Shown: in pieces, positions 49,118 to 57,639 of the stretch | How positions within the stretch are numbered: position 1 is the stretch's first letter | How the letters are laid out: each line of letters begins with the position of its first letter | Assembly: GCA_963805495.1 (NCBI GenBank) | Contig: CAWDUQ010000002.1 | Location: 620,001-684,000, forward strand | Direction: 5' to 3' | DNA from: DAHUXD01 sp963805495 | GTDB taxonomy: Bacteria; Acidobacteriota; Thermoanaerobaculia; UBA5066; Gp7-AA6 | DNA length: 64,000 bases | The notes under the pieces: generated by a model | Seen by the model: only the letters and a program-made list of their open reading frames with translations | Database searches by the model: none | Told to the model about the DNA's origin: nothing | Program-made: the position numbers and the translations under genes

Positions 49118-50049
49118 GAAGTCTCGCGGCCGGATTTCGCGCGCTCGGTCACGGCAAGCTCATCCTCCTCCTGGCCGTGACGACGGTGGTGGTCGCCGCC
49201 GGGACGGCCGCGCCCCTCCACCGCGTATTCGTGAAGGTGCTGGGCGAAACCCTCGCGGGCGATCACTTCCTGAGGAACCACCCGACGGCGGCGCCGACCG
49301 ACTTCTTCGACTTTCTCCGGTTCAACGCGGGAGCGGTGACCAGCGTCCGCTCGGGCTCCTGGTACGGCCTGCTGCTCACGATCGTCCTCCAGATGTTCTT
49401 CGCCGGCGGAATCGTCGGGGTCCTCGGGCGGGGGCCGTTTACATTCGGGCAGTTCTTCGAACCCGCCCGGCGGAACTTCTGGCACAACTTCAAGTGCTTC
49501 TTTCTCTTCGCGGTCTTCCTCGCCGTGGTCTTCGGCGCGCTCTTCGGGGCGTTCACGGCCGCGAAGAAACCCTTCGAGAACGTCGCGCCCGACGCGGCGA
49601 GCCGGACGGCCTGGCACGGGGGGCTCGGCGTCCTCGCGGTGTTCCTGTGGGGAGTCCTCTCGCTCCATTACGACTTCGCGCGCGCCGCGCGGCGTTACGC
49701 GCCCGCGATCGGAGCCTGGCGCGCCTGGAGGTTCGCCGGACGGGCGCTGCGAGGCTCCCGGGCGCAGGCCCTCGGGCTCTTTGCCTTCTGGCTCGTGGCG
49801 GGCGGGGCCGTCTGGCTGGGCCTCTTCGCCGTGGCCTGGTCGATGCCGGCCGCGTCGCCGATCGCGATCGCGGGGCTCTTCCTCCTCCAGTTCCTCGTCC
49901 TCTGGGTGCGCTCGGCCGTGCGCGTCGCGGCGTGGGGCTCGTACCTGGACTTCCTGGACCGCCGCGCGGAGCGTGCCCTCCGAGCTCCGACGCCGACGCC
50001 AACGCGCCCGATGGCAGTCGAGGCCGTTCCGGCCTCCCCCGTCCCCTGA
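49114..50049 (+). CDS. Predicted multi-helix membrane protein
   Basis: 311 residues, ATG overlapping the M1 peptidase stop (ATGA). Hydrophobic segments lie around 15-35, 80-105, 125-150, 170-190, 225-250 and 255-275. FEPARRNFWHNFKCFFLF and DFARAARRYAP look like cytoplasmic basic loops. The C-terminal 35 residues are Pro/Ala-rich. No family is recognised. Close coupling to an exported peptidase may indicate an accessory membrane role. Confidence 0.65.
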   Translation: MRSLAAGFRALGHGKLILLLAVTTVVVAAGTAAPLHRVFVKVLGETLAGDHFLRNHPTAAPTDFFDFLRFNAGAVTSVRSGSWYGLLLTIVLQMFFAGGIVGVLGRGPFTFGQFFEPARRNFWHNFKCFFLFAVFLAVVFGALFGAFTAAKKPFENVAPDAASRTAWHGGLGVLAVFLWGVLSLHYDFARAARRYAPAIGAWRAWRFAGRALRGSRAQALGLFAFWLVAGGAVWLGLFAVAWSMPAASPIAIAGLFLLQFLVLWVRSAVRVAAWGSYLDFLDRRAERALRAPTPTPTRPMAVEAVPASPVP

Positions 50050-50065
50050 GCTGCGCCCTTCGGCT

Positions 50066-51256
50066 CTAGCGAACGGACCAGTCCGCGATCCGCTGCACGC
50101 CTTCCCGGATCCGGTCCGTCCTGGTCGCGAACGAGAGGCGGATGCAGCGGTCGTCGCCGAACGCCTCGCCCGGCACGGCCGCCACGTGCGCTTCCCGCAG
50201 CAGCCGGTCGCAGAACTCGACCGAGCCGCGGACGGCTTTCCGCGCGTAAAGCCGCGAAACGTCCGCGAAGGCGTAGAACGCTCCCTCGGGCATCGGACAG
50301 GCGACGTTCGGGATCGCGCCGAGGCCTTCGACCATCGCCTTGCGGCGGGACGCGTAGTGGGACAGCATCTCGTTGACCGAGGCCGTGGAGCTCTCGAGAT
50401 CGGTCAGGGCCTCGAGCGCGGCGGCCTGGGAAATCGACGAGGCGTTCGACGTCGTGTGGCTCTGGTACGAGGCGAGCGCCGTGATCAGCTCGGGGGGCCC
50501 GATGGCCCACCCGAGGCGCCAGCCCGTCATCGCGAAGGTCTTCGAGGCCGCGCCCGTGACGACGATCCGTTCGTACCTCGCCCGCAGGGCCGCCGCCGAC
50601 GCGTGCAGCCGGCCGTCGTAGAGAAAGCGGTCGTACGTCTCGTCGTAGATGAGCCACGCCTCGCGCGACGCGCACCAGTCCACGACCCGCTCGAGCTCCC
50701 CGCCGTCGATGACCGCCCCGGTCGGGTTGTTGGGCGAGTTGACGATCACGCCCCGCACGCCGGACGTGCCGGCGGCCTCCAGCGCCTTCGCCCGCGCGTG
50801 CCAGCCGTCCTCGAGGGACGTCGTGACGAAGAGGGGCCGGGCCCCCGTCAGCCGCACCATCTCGGGAAACGAGACCCAGTACGGCGAGAAGAGCGCGACG
50901 TCGTCGCCCTCGTCGAAGAGGGCCACGCAGACGTTGAACACGGCCTGCTTGGCCCCGGCTGTAACGATGATGCTCTCCCGCGCGACCGGGGCATTCTGCT
51001 CCCGGGTGTATTTGGCGGCGATCGCGTCCCGGAGGGCCGCCTCCCCCGCGACGTCGGTGTACTTCGTGCGCCCGGCCTCGATCGCGCGGACTCCCGCCCG
51101 GCCGACGTGCGCGGGCGTCGCGAAATCCGGCTCGCCGATCGAGAGGTCCACGACGTCGACGCCCGACGCGGCCAGAGCCTTGGCCTTCCGGCCGGCGGCG
51201 GTGGTGGACGACGGGGCGAGCGCCGCGATCCGGCGTGAAAGTCGCAGATCCATCAT
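50066..51256 (-). CDS. Aspartate aminotransferase-type class I aminotransferase
   Basis: 396 residues. The start ATG 51256 follows GGGGAGG and overlaps the exchanger stop. Motifs are LSIGEPDFATP, NSPNNPTG (174-180), YDETYDRF with Asp 205, VTGAASKTFAMTGWRLGW with the PLP Lys at 239, and a C-terminal RLSFA with the substrate-carboxylate Arg. YTDVAGEAALRDAIAAKY matches the bacterial Ib aspartate aminotransferases. It interconverts aspartate/2-oxoglutarate and glutamate/oxaloacetate; prephenate activity is seen in some relatives. It converges on the membrane-protein gene. Confidence 0.9.
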   Translation of the reverse strand: MMDLRLSRRIAALAPSSTTAAGRKAKALAASGVDVVDLSIGEPDFATPAHVGRAGVRAIEAGRTKYTDVAGEAALRDAIAAKYTREQNAPVARESIIVTAGAKQAVFNVCVALFDEGDDVALFSPYWVSFPEMVRLTGARPLFVTTSLEDGWHARAKALEAAGTSGVRGVIVNSPNNPTGAVIDGGELERVVDWCASREAWLIYDETYDRFLYDGRLHASAAALRARYERIVVTGAASKTFAMTGWRLGWAIGPPELITALASYQSHTTSNASSISQAAALEALTDLESSTASVNEMLSHYASRRKAMVEGLGAIPNVACPMPEGAFYAFADVSRLYARKAVRGSVEFCDRLLREAHVAAVPGEAFGDDRCIRLSFATRTDRIREGVQRIADWSVR

Positions 51257-52449
51257 TGCCTCCCCTTCCAGGCGCGCGCGAACGCGCCGAAGGCCCTGAA
51301 CTTCTTTCGGCCCAGCGCCACCAGGGCGAGTTCCAGGACGATCCACCCGGTGTACACCCAGAGCATCGAGTGTCGGAGCGACGGGAAGAAGAACTGCACG
51401 ACCCAGAGCACGAACAGCCCGGTCGCCTCGTACCACTCGAGCGTCATCGACGCGAGAAAGATCCAGCCGAGGAAAGCCTGGAGGATGGTCAGGAGGATCT
51501 CGAGCCGCTGGAAGTCGTCGAAGGGCAACGGCGCGGTGCTGCCGTGGCTCCAGCAGTAAACCACGGCGAGGAGGCCCGAAAGCACGCCCCACTGGTTGAT
51601 GTTCGACGACACCATGTTCATGAGGGCCACGGGGGCCCGCGTGATGCGGCGCGCCCACGCGAAGGCCGAGATCTTCTCCGGGAACTCCGAGATGAAGGGC
51701 GCGACCCACTGGATGAACGTGAACTGCGAGATGCCGAGGCTGACCGCGACCGCGAGCATGGAGTTCAGGAACGGCTCGGCCACGACGAAGATGACGACGC
51801 CGCCGAGGGCGAAGAGTCCGAGCACCGCCGCCCACCGCTTCCAGCCGGAGAAGGAGAGCGCCCAGCGCGAGACCCGCGGGATCTCCTCGTCCTCCTCTTC
51901 CGAATCTTCCCGGGGGGGCATTCTCAGCAGGACGAACAGGTAGACCCCGTACGTCGCCGTGAGCACGGCCGCGTCGAAAAGCGAGAGGTTGCCTTTCGCC
52001 CAGACCAGGACGAAGTAGGCCAGGGGCGGCAGCAGGCCCAGGACCTCGACGGCATGATCGTCGTGGAGGTGGATCGCGCCAAGCTTGCGCCCCCGGCGCC
52101 GGCGCGAATAGAAGGCCGCGACCGCGTAGATCATGGGCCAGCCGAACCCGGTCAGCAGACGCAGGCTGCCGGTGAAGTTGGCGATCGCCAGGTGCACCAT
52201 GTCGGGGTTCTTCCCGGCTTTCCAGGCGATGACCGCCTCGACGGCGAACTCGGGCATCGTCTGGATCAGGGCGAGGAGCGCGAGGGCGAGTCCCTGCGAG
52301 ATGAGGAACTCGGCGGCTTCCGCTCCCCACGCCACGACGAACGCCGCCCCGATCATCGCCGGGAAGGTCCAGAGCGCCGAGAGGGCCGAGCCCGCCGGCC
52401 CGTGCTCCGCGGCGGCCGCGATGAGCTTGTCGCCGCGGAGCCACTTCAT
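51253..52449 (-). CDS. Sodium/calcium exchanger family (CaCA) membrane protein
   Basis: 398 residues with about ten helices. The two alpha-repeats of CaCA exchangers are visible as ALIQTMPEFAVEAVIAWKAG followed by NFTGSLRLLTGF, and as WVAPFISEFPEKISAFAWAR followed by NMVSSNINQWGVLS, each with the conserved acidic residue in a P-E pair. A strongly acidic loop (SEEEDEEI) near residue 185 lies between the halves. It would exchange calcium or another divalent ion against sodium or protons. The alpha-repeat residues differ from classical YrbG members, so ion choice is open. It is co-transcribed with the downstream aminotransferase. Confidence 0.8.
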   Translation of the reverse strand: MKWLRGDKLIAAAAEHGPAGSALSALWTFPAMIGAAFVVAWGAEAAEFLISQGLALALLALIQTMPEFAVEAVIAWKAGKNPDMVHLAIANFTGSLRLLTGFGWPMIYAVAAFYSRRRRGRKLGAIHLHDDHAVEVLGLLPPLAYFVLVWAKGNLSLFDAAVLTATYGVYLFVLLRMPPREDSEEEDEEIPRVSRWALSFSGWKRWAAVLGLFALGGVVIFVVAEPFLNSMLAVAVSLGISQFTFIQWVAPFISEFPEKISAFAWARRITRAPVALMNMVSSNINQWGVLSGLLAVVYCWSHGSTAPLPFDDFQRLEILLTILQAFLGWIFLASMTLEWYEATGLFVLWVVQFFFPSLRHSMLWVYTGWIVLELALVALGRKKFRAFGAFARAWKGRQ

Positions 52450-52475
52450 GGCGCGCGGTTATAGCATGGGCCGTC

Positions 52476-53234
52476 GTGCCCGCGATCGAGTCCCCGTCGA
52501 ACCCGCTGATCCGCGACATCGCCCGCCACCTCGAGGAGCGCACGTACCTTCTGCTCGAGGGCGAGAAGGCGATTCTCGACGCCGTCGCCGCGGGAATCGC
52601 GCTCGAGCACGTGCTCCACGACGAGAGCATCCGCCCCGGCCGCCTGTCGGCGCTGACCTCGGTGCATCCCCGCCTGGTCTCGCGCGCCGTGCTCGAGCGA
52701 CTCGCCGACGCCCGCACGCCACAGCACCTGCTCGCCGTGGCGAAGCGGCGCGACGTCCCGGTCGCGGAGATCCTGGCGCGGGAAGGGCCGATCGTCTTCG
52801 CGTTCGCCGTCCAGGACCCCGGAAACCTCGGGGCCATCGTGCGCGTCGCCGAGGCCGCGGGCGGGGCCGGCGTGATCGCCGCGCCGGGCACGGCCGACTT
52901 CTTTCATCCACGCGCCGTGCGCGGCAGCGCCGGCAGCGTGCTGCGCCTGCCGGTTTCGGGGCGCGTCTCGTTCGAGCCGTTCGCCGCGGACGCCAAGGCC
53001 GCCGGCCGGCCCATCTGCGGGGCCACGGCCGTCGGAGGCGAGAACGTCTTCGAGTCGCCGCTCGATCCGCGCTCGGTCGTGGTGGTGGGAGCCGAGGGCA
53101 CGGGCCTGCCCGCGGGCGCCTACCGGTATCTCGACCGCCGGCTCACGATTCCGATGCGGGCCCCCGTCGATTCTCTGAACGCGGCCGTGGCCACGGCGCT
53201 GCTCCTCTACTCGCCTTTGCTGCGCCGTCTTTAG
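52476..53234 (+). CDS. TrmH/SpoU-family RNA 2'-O-methyltransferase
   Basis: 252 residues from a GTG. The N-terminal substrate-binding domain (SPSNPLIRDIARHLEERT) precedes the SPOUT knot. Its three motifs are QDPGNLGAIVRVAEA, VVVVGAEGTGLPAGAY and DSLNAAVATALLLY, which bind SAM. The arrangement fits the RlmB/TsnR group that methylates rRNA or tRNA riboses. The exact target is not clear. Its last 92 bases are overlapped in antisense by a small minus-strand reading frame. Confidence 0.92.
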   Translation: MPAIESPSNPLIRDIARHLEERTYLLLEGEKAILDAVAAGIALEHVLHDESIRPGRLSALTSVHPRLVSRAVLERLADARTPQHLLAVAKRRDVPVAEILAREGPIVFAFAVQDPGNLGAIVRVAEAAGGAGVIAAPGTADFFHPRAVRGSAGSVLRLPVSGRVSFEPFAADAKAAGRPICGATAVGGENVFESPLDPRSVVVVGAEGTGLPAGAYRYLDRRLTIPMRAPVDSLNAAVATALLLYSPLLRRL

Positions 53235-53307
53235 CGGCCGGCTTGCCGCCGCTCCTGGCCTTCCGGGGCGCCACCGTCTTCTTCTGTCGGTTGCCGATTC
53301 CCTTCAT
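53143..53307 (-). CDS. Possible small basic protein
   Basis: 54 residues from an ATG that overlaps the AMMECR1 gene stop by 4 bases (ATGA), the coupling typical of this genome. The product is very basic (MKGIGNRQKKTVAPRKARSG then GKPAAKDGAAKASRG), like short histone-H1-like or ribosome/RNA-binding tails. The 3' half lies antisense to the end of the methyltransferase gene, which counts against it. The first 73 bases are in the spacer. No domain is recognised. Confidence 0.4.
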   Translation of the reverse strand: MKGIGNRQKKTVAPRKARSGGKPAAKDGAAKASRGAAPWPRPRSENRRGPASES

Positions 53308-53864
53308 TCCGAGAACACCTCCGCCTGGAAGATCCAGACCTGCGAATCCGGGTCCCGCCAGGCATCGGGAGACAGTCCGGCCTTGCGCGAGACCTCCTGG
53401 AGGAACCGCTCGCGGTCGAAACCCCACTCCGTGGCCACCTGGGGCAGGAGGAGCCCGCGCCGGCCGCGGCTCTCGAGGATCAGTCCGTCTCGACCGATCT
53501 CGATGTCGTCCAGGCCTCCGATCGGCTGCGGCGCGGTCAGGACCGAGATTTCGAGGCGGCAGGCGGAAAGCTCCGCGGCCTCGAGCGCCGGGAACCGCGG
53601 GTCCTCCAGGGCGGCCCGCCGCGCGTACTCGGAGACCACCCGCGTCAGGTCGCCGTGGGGCGCGAGTGTTCCGATGCAGCCTCGCAGATCTCCGTCCTTG
53701 TGCACCGTAACGAAAAGGCCCCGTGTCTGGCCGAAGGCCTCCGCGCGGTCCGATGCGAGCCGGGGCGCAGGTTCCCCGCGAAAATGCGCTTCGAGGCTCG
53801 CGCGCGCCAGCCCCAGGAGGTCGCGCCGCGTCTCTTCCGAAAGGGCCCGGGCCGCCGCGCTCAC
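53304..53864 (-). CDS. AMMECR1-domain protein (AmmeMemoRadiSam protein A)
   Basis: 186 residues, GTG overlapping the upstream hydrolase stop. The AMMECR1 motif LRGCIGTL is intact, with FVTVHKDGDLRG before it, the EISVLTAPQPI strand after it and a C-terminal LLLPQVATEWGFDRERFLQE. In many bacteria this gene goes with a MEMO-like dioxygenase and a radical SAM enzyme (AmmeMemoRadiSam). Neither is present here. The biochemical function of the protein is unknown. It is co-directional with an alpha/beta hydrolase gene. Confidence 0.93.
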   Translation of the reverse strand: MSAAARALSEETRRDLLGLARASLEAHFRGEPAPRLASDRAEAFGQTRGLFVTVHKDGDLRGCIGTLAPHGDLTRVVSEYARRAALEDPRFPALEAAELSACRLEISVLTAPQPIGGLDDIEIGRDGLILESRGRRGLLLPQVATEWGFDRERFLQEVSRKAGLSPDAWRDPDSQVWIFQAEVFSE

Positions 53865-54514
53865 ACCGGTGCTTCCGCGGCGGAGCGCGCCGCCGGCAGC
53901 GACGCGAGGAAATCCACGATCGTCTCGCCGAGCAACTCCAGCTGTCCCTCGAAGAAATGGTCGGCCCCGGGAAGGACGACCATCCGATGGCGCCCGGCCA
54001 GGAACCGGGCGAGATCCTCGGGCGGTCCGAAGCGGTCGTTCTCGCCGACGACGAACAGCGACGCAACCGCGGGCACGGGCAACATGCGCCCGGACTCCGT
54101 CGCCACGGGCACGCCGAGCGCGATGAACGCCGCCAACCGCGGGTCTCCGGCCGCCGCCTTGAGGCCGACGGCCGATCCGAACGAGAACCCTCCCGCCACC
54201 ATCGGCCGGCCGGCCGTGCATTCGGCCTCGGCCATGGCCGCCTGGTAGTCCTCGACCTCGCCCCGGCCCGCGTCGTACCGGCCCTCCGAAACGCCTACGC
54301 CCCGGAAGTTGAAGCGCAGCGTTTCCCATCCCGACCGCGCCAGTGCCTGAGCCGCGCGATAGACCACCTTGTTGTGGAGCGTCCCGCCGTGAAGCGGATG
54401 GGGATGCGCGAAAACCGCCGATCCGCGCCGCGGCTCCGAGGCCTCCTTCCAGAGGCCCTCGAGGGTCCCCGCGGGGCCGCGAAATGTCACGGAGCGAAGT
54501 CTGCCCGCCACCAC
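53861..54514 (-). CDS. Alpha/beta hydrolase
   Basis: 217 residues from a GTG preceded by GGAGGAGAG. HPHPLHGGTLHNKV contains the oxyanion-hole loop, AGGFSFGSAVG the GxSxG nucleophile (here F-S-F-G-S), VVGENDRF the catalytic Asp region and GADHFFEGQ the His. It is of the dienelactone-hydrolase-like, YfhR-type family (KANL3/Tex30 group) with conserved HPHPxxGG. The substrate is unknown. It is the first gene of a minus-strand set with the AMMECR1 protein, divergent from the GAPDH-like gene. Confidence 0.88.
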   Translation of the reverse strand: MVAGRLRSVTFRGPAGTLEGLWKEASEPRRGSAVFAHPHPLHGGTLHNKVVYRAAQALARSGWETLRFNFRGVGVSEGRYDAGRGEVEDYQAAMAEAECTAGRPMVAGGFSFGSAVGLKAAAGDPRLAAFIALGVPVATESGRMLPVPAVASLFVVGENDRFGPPEDLARFLAGRHRMVVLPGADHFFEGQLELLGETIVDFLASLPAARSAAEAPV

Positions 54515-54604
54515 TCTCCTCCGGTTGGCGAATTGCCCGTCTCATCGTATCCTTCCGGCCGTTCCCGGATCTTCCCAAACGCTGCCGGTTGACAGGAGAA
54601 CGCG

Positions 54605-55666
54605 ATGAAACGGATCGTCCACATCGTCGGCACGGGCACGATCGGAGAGCCGCTGATCGGGCTCTTCACCGACTTCGGCAAATACCTCGGCGTCGACGAG
54701 GTCACCTTCCACAAGCGGACGCCGATGACGACCGAACGCGCGAAGGTCAACCACCTCATGGCCCGCGGAGCCAAGCTCGCCGTCGATTCCGACAAGCTCG
54801 CCGACTTCGAGGCCCTCGGGCACAAAGTGTCGCACGAGGCCGGCGCCGCCCTCGAGCGCGCGACCGTCGTCATCGACTGCACCCCGGCCGGGAACGAGAA
54901 CAAGAAAGTCTACGAGAAGCTCTCGGGCCCGAAGGGATTCCTCGCCCAGGGAAGTGAGTTCGGCTTCGGGAAGATGTTCGCCATGGGGATCAACGACGAG
55001 GCCCTGCTTCCCGGGCAGGACCGATTCCTCCAGATCGTCTCCTGCAACACCCACAACATCTCGTGTCTCATCAAGACGCTCGGGACGAACGAGTCGGGCG
55101 CCCGGACGCTGACGCGTGGCCGTTTCGTCTGCATGCGCCGGGCGAACGACGTGTCGCAGGACTCGGGCTTCGCGCCCGCGCCGTCGGTCGGCAAGCACGA
55201 CGACCCCGAGTTCGGCACGCACCATGCGCGCGACGCCTCGGCGCTGCTCTCGACCATCGGCTGGAAGCCGCCCATCTTCTCGTCCGCGATGAAGATGAAC
55301 ACGCAGTACATGCACGCCCTCTGGTTCGACATGGACGTCTCGGAGTCGACCTCCCGGGAGCAGGTACTCGCGAAACTCAAGGCCAACCGCCGGATTGCCG
55401 TGACCGAGCGCCGCTCGGCCAACCAGATCTTTTCGTTCGGGCGCGACCACGGGTACTACGGCCGCATCCTGTCCCAGGCCGTCATCGCCTCTCCGACGAT
55501 CGCGGTCCGCGACGGCCTCGAGATCGTCGGCTTCTGCTTCACGCCGCAGGACGGCAACTCCCTGGCATCCTCGATCTATGCCGCCCTCTGGCTCATGGAC
55601 CCGGACCCGAAGCAGCTGACGGAGCGGATGTCGGTGCTCGACCGGTTCTTCTTCCGGGAGATCTGA
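54605..55666 (+). CDS. Archaeal-type glyceraldehyde-3-phosphate dehydrogenase-like oxidoreductase
   Basis: 353 residues with a good ribosome site (ACAGGAG). The Rossmann loop is VGTGTIGEPL. VIDCTPAGNENKKVYEK and the nucleophile segment IVSCNTHNIS (Cys 147) resemble archaeal type II GAPDH (SCNTTGL there). A THHARDA histidine segment lies where the substrate-binding His is expected. Sequence differs widely from the common bacterial GapA. It could act in sugar-phosphate metabolism or on a different aldehyde. It stands alone between an alpha/beta hydrolase and a zinc-ribbon protein, with no glycolytic genes. Confidence 0.65.
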   Translation: MKRIVHIVGTGTIGEPLIGLFTDFGKYLGVDEVTFHKRTPMTTERAKVNHLMARGAKLAVDSDKLADFEALGHKVSHEAGAALERATVVIDCTPAGNENKKVYEKLSGPKGFLAQGSEFGFGKMFAMGINDEALLPGQDRFLQIVSCNTHNISCLIKTLGTNESGARTLTRGRFVCMRRANDVSQDSGFAPAPSVGKHDDPEFGTHHARDASALLSTIGWKPPIFSSAMKMNTQYMHALWFDMDVSESTSREQVLAKLKANRRIAVTERRSANQIFSFGRDHGYYGRILSQAVIASPTIAVRDGLEIVGFCFTPQDGNSLASSIYAALWLMDPDPKQLTERMSVLDRFFFREI

Positions 55667-55667
55667 G

Positions 55668-55700
55668 GGCCGGTCAGCCGCGAGCGGCGTGGAGCCGGCC
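55668..55700 (+). terminator. Possible hairpin terminator after the GAPDH-like gene
   Basis: GGCCGG (55668-55673) pairs with CCGGCC (55695-55700), enclosing a second hairpin GCCG/CGGC with a CGAG tetraloop. It starts 2 bases after the stop codon. No T-tract follows, so factor-independent termination is uncertain. Confidence 0.35.
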
Positions 55701-55770
55701 GTCAGGGGCCGACTTGCGCATTACTGCTGACTGCACACTAACTTACGGACGATCGGTTACCATTGGCCCA

Positions 55771-56679
55771 ATGGCCTGGGTGACGTGTCCTCACTGCGGG
55801 TTTACGCAGATCCCCGCGGCGCAATGCCTCAAGTGCAAGAAGGGCCTCGACCGGCCGACGCCGGCCGGCCCCGCCCCTCCGACGCCGCCGGCCTCGCCGG
55901 GCGCCGTCCTGGCCGCGATCCCGCGCCAGTACCTGCTGGTTCTCGCGGCCCTCGCGCTCGCCGTGATCACGGGCGTCCTCGTCTGGGGGTCCCGCTCCTC
56001 CGGCACCGCTGCCGTCGAGGCGCCGCCGGCGGTCACCACCCCGGAGCCCTGGGCGCTCGACCTGACCGGGCGCTGGGAGGGCAAGATCACGACGACGATC
56101 GCCGGCATGCCTCCGCGGCCGGCCCTGCGCGAGATCTTCGTCGAAACGGACCGCGCGGGAAACGTCGTCGCCGCCGGCGTCACCCTGACCGACCCCGGCC
56201 GCGGCGGGGCGGGAGCCGGATACCTCACCGTCCCCGACGGCCGGCGCCGTATTCGCGAGCTCGTTTCGGCGCTGGCGTCCTCGCCCCCCGGGGCCGCGGT
56301 CGCGATCGACTTCATCCCATTCGCGCCGTGGATGCCGCGCCGGGACCGGACATGGAAGGTCATCGAGGGCCAGCGCAAGAGCCCGGAGGAAACGACCTAC
56401 CTCCTGCTCGAGTCGCGCGAGCCCGGCTATCTCGTCCAGGCCGGCGTCAATGCCAGCGGGTTTCTCTCGTACCTCTACCTGTCCCCGGCGTACGCCGCCC
56501 CGCGGGGAATCGACGCCCTCTCGAAGGTCATCCACCCCGGATCCGACAGCTCGCTGCGCGGCTTCCGGAACCTCGTCTGGGACCTCTCCGGCGCCGCGGA
56601 CTTCGTCGGACTCAACGTCGCAGCCACGATCTCGCAGCCGGCCGGCGCAAACGACCGCCTCGTCCTCACCCGCAAATAG
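55771..56679 (+). CDS. Zinc-ribbon membrane protein of unknown function
   Basis: 302 residues from ATG 55771. An N-terminal zinc ribbon (VTCPHCGFTQIP and AQCLKCKKGL) is followed by a Pro-rich linker, one transmembrane helix (about 48-67) and an extracytoplasmic region of about 230 residues rich in beta strands (LTGRWEGKITTTIAG, REIFVETDRAGNVVA). LTGRWEG recalls lipocalin-like domains, but no family is certain. The gene is flanked by a 104-base upstream spacer, the lowest-GC stretch in this region, which includes GGTTACCATTGG and probably its promoter. It converges on the NYN gene. Confidence 0.7.
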   Translation: MAWVTCPHCGFTQIPAAQCLKCKKGLDRPTPAGPAPPTPPASPGAVLAAIPRQYLLVLAALALAVITGVLVWGSRSSGTAAVEAPPAVTTPEPWALDLTGRWEGKITTTIAGMPPRPALREIFVETDRAGNVVAAGVTLTDPGRGGAGAGYLTVPDGRRRIRELVSALASSPPGAAVAIDFIPFAPWMPRRDRTWKVIEGQRKSPEETTYLLLESREPGYLVQAGVNASGFLSYLYLSPAYAAPRGIDALSKVIHPGSDSSLRGFRNLVWDLSGAADFVGLNVAATISQPAGANDRLVLTRK

Positions 56680-56683
56680 CCGC

Positions 56684-56697
56684 CCGGGGGCCCCCGG
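56684..56697. repeat. Perfect 14-bp GC palindrome between convergent genes
   Basis: CCGGGGGCCCCCGG lies in the 21-base space between the stops of the zinc-ribbon and NYN genes. It could form a short hairpin that limits read-through in both directions, but there is no T-tract. Confidence 0.5.
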
Positions 56698-56700
56698 CCG

Positions 56701-57639
56701 TCAGGCCGAGACCACGTAGCCGCCGCTCTTCGCGTCCTTCTTCATCGAGAGGATGCCGTGGCGCTCGGCGTCCTCGAGGAGTTCCGAGAACGACCGGTAC
56801 CCGTAGTACGACTCGTTGAAGTACGGCTGCTTGCGCTGCATCGTCTGCTTGACCATCGAACCCCAGATGACGTCGTAATTCTCGCGCCCGAGCGCCTGGA
56901 TCGAGTCGATGACGAGGCGGAAGACCTCCTGCTTCTTCTTCGGCAGGTTGTCGATCGAGGGGAGCGCCCGCGTTTCCCGGACGAGGTCCTCGTAGAAGAT
57001 GAATTCGTCGCAGTTCGAGATCAGGAGGTTCGACGTCGAGTTCTTGACGCCGACGCCGATGACGCTCTTGTCGTTCTCCTTGAGCTTGGAGACGAGCGGC
57101 GAGAAATCGGAGTCCCCCGAGCAGATCACGAACGTCGTGATGTGGCCCTTCGAGGACACGAGGTCCATCGCATCGACCACCATCCGGATGTCGGCGGAGT
57201 TCTTGGCCGAGTAGTTGCGCTGCGGGATGTCGATCAACTCGATCGCGGCCTCATGAAACTCTCGCTTGTACTCCGAGTAGCGTGTCCAATCGGAGTAGGC
57301 CTTCTTGTACACGATGCGGCCCTTCTCGATCAGCCTCTGAAGAACGAGGTGGATGTCGAACTTCTTGTACTGCGCGTCGCGCACGCCGAGGGCGATGTTC
57401 TCGAAGTCGATGAAAAGCGCGAGGCGCTGGTCGACGCTGGCCCGGGCCGGGGGCCCCGCGTTCACGTTCATCGACGTCGGCACCGAGGGTGCGGGAGCGG
57501 GGGGCGGGGCGGCGGCCGACTCCTCGGCCGGGGCCGGGAACGCCTTGTGCCGCCGCGCGCCGCCCCGTCGGCGCCGCGAGGGCTTTCTCTCCGCCTCCAC
57601 AGCCTCGGCCGCGGGGAACGGAACGGTGTCGTCCATCAT
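56701..57639 (-). CDS. NYN-domain ribonuclease-like protein with C-terminal LOTUS/OST-HTH domain
   Basis: 312 residues from ATG 57639, which overlaps the thioesterase stop. A basic, Pro/Ala-rich N-terminus (KPSRRRRGGARRHKA) is probably RNA-binding. The NYN (PIN-like) domain has LALFIDFENIALG, SADIRMVVDAMDL and FVICSGDSDFSPLVSKL, with the four aspartates expected for metal-dependent nuclease activity. The C-terminal 80 residues (PKKKQEVFRLVIDSI and YGYRSFSELLEDAERHGIL) are an OST-HTH/LOTUS domain. Such LabA/MARF1-like proteins act on RNA. It sits downstream of a thioesterase gene with no clear pathway link. Confidence 0.9.
   Translation of the reverse strand: MMDDTVPFPAAEAVEAERKPSRRRRGGARRHKAFPAPAEESAAAPPPAPAPSVPTSMNVNAGPPARASVDQRLALFIDFENIALGVRDAQYKKFDIHLVLQRLIEKGRIVYKKAYSDWTRYSEYKREFHEAAIELIDIPQRNYSAKNSADIRMVVDAMDLVSSKGHITTFVICSGDSDFSPLVSKLKENDKSVIGVGVKNSTSNLLISNCDEFIFYEDLVRETRALPSIDNLPKKKQEVFRLVIDSIQALGRENYDVIWGSMVKQTMQRKQPYFNESYYGYRSFSELLEDAERHGILSMKKDAKSGGYVVSA

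Noticed and set aside
54605..55666. Kdd-like or saccharopine dehydrogenase call for the GAPDH-like protein
   Set aside because: The SCNT cysteine segment and Rossmann/linker order fit type II GAPDH better, although the assignment remains tentative.
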